A DNA stretch of 64,000 nt. Origin: Glycine soja. Lineage: Eukaryota; Streptophyta; Magnoliopsida; Fabales; Fabaceae. Under the pieces are notes generated by a model. The model was given only the letters and a program-made list of their open reading frames with translations. It ran no database searches and had not been told where the DNA came from. This document shows positions 56,880 to 64,000 of this stretch, piece after piece (position 1 is the first letter of the stretch; each line of letters opens with the position of its first letter). The position numbers and the translations under genes are program-made. The DNA lies in NCBI RefSeq assembly GCF_004193775.1, contig NC_041002.1, positions 37,979,112-38,043,111 of the forward strand. Direction: 5' to 3'.

Positions 56880-58345
56880 GGAACCGATCTGGAAAACAAC
56901 AGAATAACGTGCTTCCTAGTCACCAGAAGCTTCGCACTTGATAAGGGAGAACACATGAACAGCGCTAGGCAATGACATTCATGGTGCTCCGAACAAAGGT
57001 GGAGTATGGAGGATTGCCTTGAGGGTCCGCACTTAGGCAATCATGAAACTGAGCTCCAAACTCGAAAGTGGAGGACACATGAACAGCCCTAAACAAGAAC
57101 ATTCACGTGGCTCTAGAAAAGGACGAGAATGGAGGATTGCCTTGAGGTTCCTCTCTTAGGCAATCATGGAATACAACTCCAATACTCGAAAATGGAGAAC
57201 ACATGAATAGCCCTAAGCAATAACATTCATGTGGCTCCGGAAAAGGACGAGAATGGAGGATTGCCTTGAGGTTCCTCTCTTAGGCAATCATGGAATACAG
57301 CTCCAGACTCGAAAAATGGAGGACACGTGAATGACAACGCAATTCACTCACGCGGCTCCGGAAAAGGATGAGAATGGAGGATTGCCTTGAGGGTCCTCTC
57401 TTAGACAATCATGGAAAACAACTCCAGACTCAAAAGTGGAGAACACATGAACAGCCCTAAGCAATAACATTCATGTGGCTCCGGAAAAGGACGAGAATGG
57501 AGGATTGCCTTGAGGTTCCTCTCTTAGGCAATCATGGAATACAGCTCCAGACTCGAAAATGGAGGACACGTGAATGACAACGCAATTCACTCACGCGGCT
57601 CCGGAAAAGGATGAGAATGGAGGATTGCCTTGAGGGTCCTCTCTTAGACAATCATGGAACACAGCTCCAGACTCAAAAGTGGAGAACACATGAACAGTCC
57701 TAAGCAATAACATTCATGTGGCTCCGGAAAAGTACGAGAATGGAGGATTGCCTTGAGGGTCCTCTCTTAGGCAATCATGGAATACAGCTCCAATACTCGA
57801 AAATGGAGGACACGTGAATGACAATGCAATTCACTCACGCGGCTCCGGAAAAGGATGAGAATGGAAGATTGCCTTGAGGGTCCTCTCTTAGACAATCATG
57901 GAACACAGCTCCAGACTCAAAAGTGGAGAACACATGAACAGCCCTAAGCAATAACATTCATGTGGCTCCGAAAAAGGACGAGAATGGAGGATTGCCTTGA
58001 GGTTCCTCTCTTAGGCAATCATGGAATACAGCTCCAGACTCGAAAAATGGAGGACACGTGAATGACAACGCAATTCACTCACGCGGCTCCGGAAAAGGAT
58101 GAGAATGGAGGATTGCCTTGAGGGTCCTCTCTTAGACAATCATGGAACACAGCTCCAGACTCAAAAGTGGAGAACACATGAACAGCCCTAAGCAATAACA
58201 TTCATGTGGCTCCGGAAAAGGACGAGAATGGAGGATTGCCTGGAGGTTCCTCTCTTAGGCAATCATGGAATACAGCTCCAGACTCGAAAATGGAGGACAC
58301 ATGAATGACAACGCAATTCACTCACGCGGCTCCGGAAAAGGATGT
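56880..58345 (-). repeat. Tandem array with a 244-bp two-unit period
   Basis: There are about 11-12 monomers of 120-124 bp. The landmark GGATTGCC occurs at 57011, 57134, 57258, 57379, 57502, 57622, 57745, 57866 (variant AGATTGCC), 57989, 58110 and 58233. Successive spacings are 123, 124, 121, 123, 120, 123, 121, 123, 121 and 123. From about 57250 on, two monomer types alternate: one with TGAATGACAACGCAATTCAC, the other with GAACAGCCCTAAGCAATAAC. The repeating unit is therefore about 244 bp. Confidence 0.95.
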
Positions 58346-60160
58346 TGGCGGGACCGAACGGTCCACCGGGTCTTTCCACTTAAAAGGATAACATGCTTTT
58401 TGCAAAGAAAAATAAATCATTCGCGAGAGCACCACGTCTTAGAGAAACAATATACTTGCGCCAAGGGTAATCTTCCTTGTAACCGAGAATGAAGGGTAGG
58501 ATGTCAACTTCTAGCTTTCAAACAAACACGCAGGGGAAACATGGGGCTAATCTGAAAATAAATCACTCATGGTGTATAAAACTCACAAGGCAAGTGTTTT
58601 ATCCTATTCCCAAACCAATAACTGCACCATGACTTTATTTTGCACGCGACTTCCTATCGAATCATAGATCAAACGTATGATCACGGACCAATAGGATTTT
58701 CTCGAGGTCAGCGTTTTTGGAGAGGAAGCTGAGTGCTTCGGTCTTTTCCTCTTTGTTCATGTGGGGTGGGATATTGCCAGTCAAGAATGATTCTGAGTGG
58801 CAATCTGGCTTTGGGGACTTTCTATCCTCTTTCTTTCATTGATCGAGAATTGCTTCTTTTCCTTTTTCGCTTCCTTTCGATCTTTGATCGGGAATCCTTC
58901 CTTTCCTTTCTTTTGTTCTTTTCTTTATTTTCATCTTTTTCTTTTCTTTCTTTCCATTTCTTCCTTCTCTTTCTTTTCACTTTTCCTTCCCCATCCCCTT
59001 CTTTGGGAAATCGGGTTTCAGCATTCTATTCGCTCTCCCTTGAAGAGATTTCGCTGTCCTCTGCTTCGGGGGAAAGGAGGAGGATTCTTTTGATAGGCCA
59101 AGGTTCAAAGAGGTCTAAGGTTGTGTCTCAATGGGCTCTTTTATCGTGGGAAACCAATCTTGATATTTGGGGCAAAACAAATTTGGGTATCAAGGGGTCG
59201 CTCTCGGCCCGAACTTCCGTATTATTCCGTAAGGCACGCGTGACAACGATGATTCGAAAACAACGTGCAAAATTAGTCATGGCTACAGCCAGGTGGGCAC
59301 TCAAGCATCCTGTTTATGGCCTTGTGATACTATGGTTGGGAATTTACACAGACAAACCCAACGTTTCCAAATTATGTTCTTTCCTCAACTCAATGAATTC
59401 ACCCACCCTCATCTCGGTTCATTCCAGAAAATAAACTCTTAGCATTGGTCCCTTGTTTCTAGAAGATGTGTTTGCTCTTTACGAATGATTTATACTTCTT
59501 AACTAAATCATGTCGATCTTTGTGATCTTTCTTTCTTTTTCCTTTTTTTTGTTTTATTTTTAAACATGTTCACTAAAACTATACACTTGTGGTTCTTTAT
59601 GAGGAAAACTTTTCTTTGTACATCTATACGACAAACTGTTTCTGTACACACATCAGAACTCTTCTTTTTACGTCACACGGTCTATTTACAATCCCTATTT
59701 ACATTCAAAGATTTTTATTTCTCACAACACACTTATACACAAAAGTACACTCGTTGCTCACACGCACAAGAATTCCTTTCCACGCATCATTTACACACAG
59801 GAATCCTTCTGTACACATTTTCTTTCTACATACATGTATAGATAAAAAACCTTTTCCCTTTTTATGAACATGACTTTTATTCACAACGTTGTTTTTTTTT
59901 CTTTTTATTAGGGTTTTGGTTCATTTTATTTTTTTAGAACGACGTTCCTAAATGAAAAAATCTACGTGATTCCGGAATTTTAACAAACATTATTGACAAC
60001 AACGAAACAAGTACTAACGTAATAGTTTAAATGATATGTATGTGCAAAACAAAAGTCAACACAAGAAACAAACGTTAGTCCCATAGTCAAACAAAAACAA
60101 GATGATATATACCAAGAAAAAATGGAAACAAAAAGAAATATGGATCTAAGAATCTCCCAA
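58346..60160. other. Untranslated 3' region of the Tat/Ogre-type element
   Basis: No sense-strand protein is recognised. A 233-codon frame runs antisense (+, 58733-59434) through a T/C-rich stretch and has no recognisable domain. The region 59560-59870 is T-rich. Confidence 0.5.
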
Positions 60161-61418
60161 TCACGCGGCCCCGCTCCCTCCTAAGAAATCAAGTAAATCT
60201 GTCATCTCTTCGTCCTTGCGGGCCTCATCCGCCTCATGGAGCCTCTGCTGGTGCCCCTGCTGGTGCCTCTGCTGCCTGGGCCTCAGGCCAATCCCCTGGC
60301 CACGCGACCTCTGCCCTAAACTGGTCCGGGGTAGGGCACGGAAAAGAAGTAAAGCCCTGACTCTGCAGGCTGAGACTCATCTGATACAGACAATCATGAG
60401 TCTGTACATGTGCCCGGTGGTTGGCCGCCTGCTGGCGAACCAAATGCCGCAAATACTGCTCTGTATCAAACAATCCGGCTGGGCCAGCCTGATGAAGTGG
60501 CGGCGCGTCCGCGGCCTGTGGTACATCACCCTGGACCTGTCTCTGTGTGCAGTACTTCTCGATAAAAGCTCGGGTGATGGGTGGCCGAATTACCTTGCTA
60601 GGTGTGACGGGGACGCCGAACGACTGGCAGAGTCCCGTGATCAAGGCGGGAAATCCCAGGGCCCTGTTGGACTTATCTGGGTCCAGAGGATGCCTGGTAG
60701 GCGCCATTCCTGCAAAAATATAGATGGCATTAGCGATTAACTGAGCCACATGGATGCTCATCCGCGTCAGGACGGCGTACACCAGCTGACACTTCGGCAG
60801 GGGAAGGTCGGAATTATGATCGGTGGGCAGGATGTTGCTGAGCAGCAAAGTCATCCATATCTGAGTCAGGGTGGTCATGTTGGTGCGCATGATCCGCACC
60901 CGCCTCCCAGCAGCAGTCCGGGCAAAATCTTGCCCCGGTATACATAGTAACTGGGCGATGGCCTCCTCGTCGAACCCATCAGACCGGTTCCTCCTCTAGC
61001 CATACTCGCACTCCTGACCCTCTTCCAGCACTAAAGGGTATCCCAGGAGCTGGCTGATAGCATCCGCATTAAACGGGATCCACTGACCCCTTACTCAGGA
61101 CCTCATGTCACGCACGCCCTCCTCTGTTGGCCAAGCATTGGCATAAAATTCGAGGACTATTTCTGGATCGAACTTGGCCATGGGGGTAACTAGTGATGTC
61201 CACCGCCGGCGACCTATTTCCTCCTGGAAATTAGTATACTCGTTGTCCCTGAGCTGGACGCGTCGCTCTCGGAGAAATGACCATCCCTTGATGGCCTCGA
61301 AGCGCTGCTGGTGTATAGCGCTCCTAAAGCGGTGACTGTCATACTCAGGAGCGGAACTAGTTCCTTCGGCCGCCTTATCCTTCCTGGATCTCTTCGAGGC
61401 AAGCTTCCTCGGGGCCAT
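60161..61418 (-). pseudogene. Extra ORF of the Tat/Ogre-type element (putative plant transposon protein domain)
   Basis: It starts MAPRKLASKRSRKDK at ATG 61416-61418. Downstream blocks are EYDSHRFRSAIHQQRFEAIK, WSFLRERRVQLRDNEY, PMAKFDPEIVLEFYANAWPT, IMRTNMTTLTQIWMTLLLSN, YAVLTRMSIHVAQLIANAIY and PTRHPLDPDKSNRALGFPAL. I recognise this as the putative plant transposon protein family (PF20167), of unknown function. It is broken by TGA at 61095-61097 (Trp codon lost), TAG at 60996-60998 (Gln codon lost) and a frameshift near 60240. After the frameshift, DLLDFLGGSGAA ends the protein at 60161. A splice acceptor, TTCTCGCAG|GAAATG, lies exactly at its start, so it was probably expressed from a spliced message. 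Confidence 0.85.
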
Positions 61419-61421
61419 TTC

Positions 61422-62617
61422 CTGCGAGAACAAACATTTAAAAGTTAGTCTTACAAGATAACACTTATCTTAACGCAAAAAGGTCATGCTAATCCTTCTG
61501 ATGGAGAACGAACTCATGTAATCCATTTATTCACACATGTACATGTAGAAAATATATCCTATTATCAACATACAAAGATATTCAAAACATTCTATCCACC
61601 ACACATATACATTTTTTGGAAAGAATACTCACATACATGCTCAAGGTATTGTATCAAAATTACACATGTTCATATCCTAACCATTTGCTATTTACAAACT
61701 AACCACACCCATTTGAAGTATTTTATTAACATACAAATCTTTGGTTGTTCCATTCCTATTTATACATATATGCACATCGGAGAGCCAATCTCACGTCATG
61801 CACACACTTGCATTTGAAAGAAACTTTCATGCCATCTATCTACTCTTGAGGGGCAATTCCACATCATATATTCATTTGGGAAGCATTCTTGTGCCATCTT
61901 GGCATGGGTACATTTTTTGAAAAGCCTCTTATGCTACTTATCCACCAATATACATATTTTGAAATACATTATTTACTATCATTCACTTTGCAAGGTATTT
62001 TTATGCCATATATTCACACACTTTGCAACACATTTTTATGCCATACATATTTACACATATATCTACACACCATTGAAAAGCATCTCCCACGTCACTTAGG
62101 TGTAAAAATACCAATCATGGGGCAGCCTACACTCTTACCAACAAGTCCCTATTTTCATGCTTTTTTTTTTTACATTCAAAACCAAAATTTAAAACCCTAG
62201 GCATAAGTCATGCTTCCTTACATTGAAATTTAAAAGCTTAGGTTCCTAGGCCTAGAATTGCATTCGGACTCTCATTTTAAATCCTTCATGCTGTCCCTAT
62301 ATATATAAAACAGTCCCATCACCCCAATTTTGCAAAATCATATTCATTCCTCATTGGGGCATTTAACCGAGCACTTGGTGGGCGCATGTTTGAACACAAA
62401 TTGTATGAGAATGGGAGCAATGTGGCATGCCCCATTGCTTCAGAATATAACCTAGGCCTAAGGCCTTTTCATTCAAATCCTCAATTCAAGAAAACAAGCA
62501 CCAAAACAAAACAAAAAATGCCTCACAATCATAAGCATGTTCTCACAATTTAAGGCACCAAAAGATGAAGAAAACACATCAATGGGAAGCAAAAAATCTC
62601 AAGGATGGAACACTTAC
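61422..62617 (-). other. Probable intron in the leader of the extra ORF
   Basis: In sense, the donor is CCAACAA|GTAAGTG (intron starts at 62617) and the acceptor TTTGTTCTCGCAG|G (intron ends at 61422), 1,196 bp. The region is AT-rich and holds no frame of interest. The donor resembles the LTR leader donor CAACAG|GTAAGTA at 39304. Inferred from sequence only. Confidence 0.55.
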
Positions 62618-62762
62618 TTGTTGGAGTGAATTGAAACACCAAAAACGAAAGCAAAATGCGATCAAAAGGCTTAGGGGAGCAAGAGGCCGCAAGCCTTCGT
62701 GTTCTCTCTTTTCTTGAATGAGGGGGGGAGTTTTTGGATGCCCAAAATGTTCCCCTCCCTCG

Positions 62763-62803
62763 TTTTTATAATTTGGGTGCAGGGGTTGCTCGCCCAGGCG
62801 AGC
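62763..62803 (-). promoter_or_regulatory. Internal LTR-like promoter of the Tat/Ogre-type element
   Basis: The palindrome GCTCGCCCAGGCGAGC (62788-62803) lies 17 bp upstream, in sense, of TATAAAAA (62763-62770). It is the same motif pair as in the LTRs, and a splice donor follows 145 bp downstream. It is well placed to drive the extra ORF separately from the LTR. Confidence 0.5.
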
Positions 62804-63505
62804 TAACCTGCCATTTTTTTTTTTGAGGGGAACATTAACCATGTCCCCTCCTCCCTTATGGGCCAGCGTTTACCTAACTTGAACCTACTTAAGTTAGAAT
62901 TAGGCATCGATTACTTATTTAAAACAAACAAATAGTAAAAGAACTGCAAACACCAAGGATACAGGGCTGCCTTGCAGCGACGTTCTCTGCTCGTTTAGCG
63001 CCGGGAAAAGGGCAACAATTGGTCGGTCGTGACCCCATCCCCACTTACATCCGTTCCTATGTACCTGCAAATAGGAAACAAAAACGCGCGGCCAATCGTG
63101 TCCGGTCATCGTCTTACCTTGGTTGATTTCTGCCATTGATTTGTCTTGACATTGGACCATGGCCTGAGACGATTCTACTCTTTGCTATCACAAGATATGC
63201 ATGTGCATGTATGAATGTATGAATGTTTCTGATGCGATCATTTTATTTTAGTGGAGGCTGGTTAGGTCCAATTTTAAAATAAACGTTTGGGGGCACCCCC
63301 ATACACTGAGCGAAGAGGGCTCATGCTTATGACAAAACTAAAACACAAAGTTTGAAACATCAAAGGGGGGACTAAAACCCCGCCCATCTTTTCTTTTCAA
63401 AGAAACGAGACAAATAAAGTGAATGGGAATCCCTAGAGGAAACCAAGAGGAACAAGAAAAACTTAAAAATAAAAATGTGCAACGGTCCTCAGATTGCCCC
63501 AGACT
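62804..63505. other. Untranslated stretch between integrase and internal promoter
   Basis: No conserved protein is recognised. An 81-codon minus frame (62915-63160) has no family resemblance that I can name. Confidence 0.5.
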
Positions 63506-64000
63506 TCAAGCATAATATCGTTTAACTACATCGGAGTTCACGGGCGAAGGCAATTCCTCGTCATCCATGTGGGTGAGTATCAGAGCACCCCCAGAAAAGG
63601 CTCTTTTCACCACGAAAGGTCCTTCATAATTCGGGGCCCATTTGCCTCGGTTATCTTTAACAGCGTGGGACATCTTCTTCAACACGAGGTCCCCCTCGTT
63701 GAACTTGCGCGGGCGTACCTTCTTGTCGAATGCGTTCTTTATCCTTCGTTGATACAAACGCCCATGGCTCATGGCGACCAAACGCTTACCTTCAATAAGG
63801 TTAAGTTGGTCGTAGCGTGCTTGAGCCCACTCTGACTCTTCTAGGCCTGACTCCGCCATTATCCTCTGAGAAGGAACCTCTACCTCAAATGGGAGTACTG
63901 CCTCCATCCCATAAACCAAAGAATACGGTGTTGCCCCAGTAGAAGTTCACACCGAGGTTCTGTATCCGTGTAGGGTGAAAGGCAACATCTCTTGCCAATC
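63506..64000 (-). pseudogene. Ty3/gypsy integrase C-terminus (Tat/Ogre type), partial
   Basis: Translation from the window edge reads WQEMLPFTLHGYRTSV, a TGA stop at 63947-63949, then TSTGATPYSLVYGMEAVLPF and on to ARYDQLNLIEGKRLVAMSHG, KKVRPRKFNEGDLVLKKM, NYEGPFVVKRAF and finally VKRYYA and the natural stop at 63506. This is the end of the integrase core and the C-terminal chromatin/DNA-binding region. The stop replaces the usual Arg of YRTSVRTS (CGA to TGA, a C-to-T change). Integrase inserts the cDNA into the genome. The upstream polyprotein is outside the window. Confidence 0.92.

Larger units (their letters stand above)
55257..64000 (-). mobile_element. Tat/Ogre-type Ty3/gypsy retrotransposon, 3' part
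   Basis: The element is in minus orientation and continues past the window. The order in sense from the right edge is: integrase C-terminus (64000-63506); a long non-coding stretch with an LTR-like promoter (62763-62803); a spliced extra ORF (61418-60161); non-coding DNA; a tandem array (58345-56880); a polypurine tract (56697-56685); and the 3' LTR (56684-55257). Integrase sequence (SGGALILTHMDDEELPSPVN, VKRYYA), the tandem repeats near the 3' LTR and the extra ORF fit the Tat/Ogre branch. It shares its LTR family with the solo LTR at 38368. Several stops show it is defective. Confidence 0.88.

Noticed and set aside
56880..58345. CRISPR-like regular spacing of short repeats
   Set aside because: Units are contiguous 120-124 bp tandem repeats in a plant retroelement, with no unique spacers or cas genes.
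58733..59434. 233-codon antisense frame in the Tat/Ogre-type 3' region
   Set aside because: The first half is phenylalanine/serine/leucine-rich from a T/C tract; no domain recognised. Antisense ORFs exist in some Tat elements, so it is noted but not called a gene.

Overview
This is plant nuclear DNA, most consistent with soybean or a close Glycine relative. It is AT-rich, with multi-exon genes using GT/AG introns and very dense transposable elements. The LTRs carry motifs I associate with soybean repeats (TGGTAATCGATTACCA; GCTCGCCCAGGCGAGC), and there is an Au-type SINE. Species assignment is inference. Only one intact-looking cellular gene was recognised: a four-exon NPF/PTR peptide transporter (NPF8/PTR1-like) at 47057-50360 on the + strand.

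Layout. 1-1490: no gene. About 1500-24489: one L1-type LINE ORF2 on the minus strand, cut into four pieces by three insertions. These are a Ty1/copia element (1926-7321, target-site duplication (TSD) AAGAA), a CACTA element (8562-20674, TSD GAG/AAG) and a 2.5-kb solo LTR (21281-23768, TSD CATCC). A second CACTA (9892-18991, TSD TTC/TTG) sits inside the first. 24490-27859: internally deleted Ty3/gypsy element. 27861 to about 35390: Mutator-like element (MULE) with about 400-bp terminal inverted repeats (TIRs), a broken transposase and a divergent MAIN-like/PMD pseudogene; a third CACTA (31526-34947) lies inside it. 35792-37464: PIF1/Helitron-like helicase scrap split by a solo LTR (35973-37464, TSD ATATT). 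38368-40016: solo LTR of a Tat/Ogre-type gypsy family (TSD ATATG). 41906-42600: another CACTA end with a possible captured exon. 43-47 kb: AT-rich upstream region of the transporter gene. 50578-53135: non-autonomous copia element (TSD GTTAT) just downstream of that gene. 53858-55256: PIF/Harbinger ORF1 remnant. 55257-64000: 3' half of a Tat/Ogre-type element of the same family as the 38-kb solo LTR; it continues beyond the window.

How things work together. Nearly all genes here are element proteins in decay (stops, frameshifts, deletions). Insertion order can be read from the nesting and the TSDs. The most unusual structures are: (i) a nine-hairpin array in the 35973-37464 LTR, in which two constant loop sequences are held by stems of changing but self-complementary sequence; (ii) an LTR-like promoter plus splice donor placed inside the Tat/Ogre-type element upstream of its extra ORF; (iii) a small inversion that flipped the end of one copia LTR; and (iv) a 244-bp two-unit tandem array next to the Tat/Ogre-type 3' LTR.
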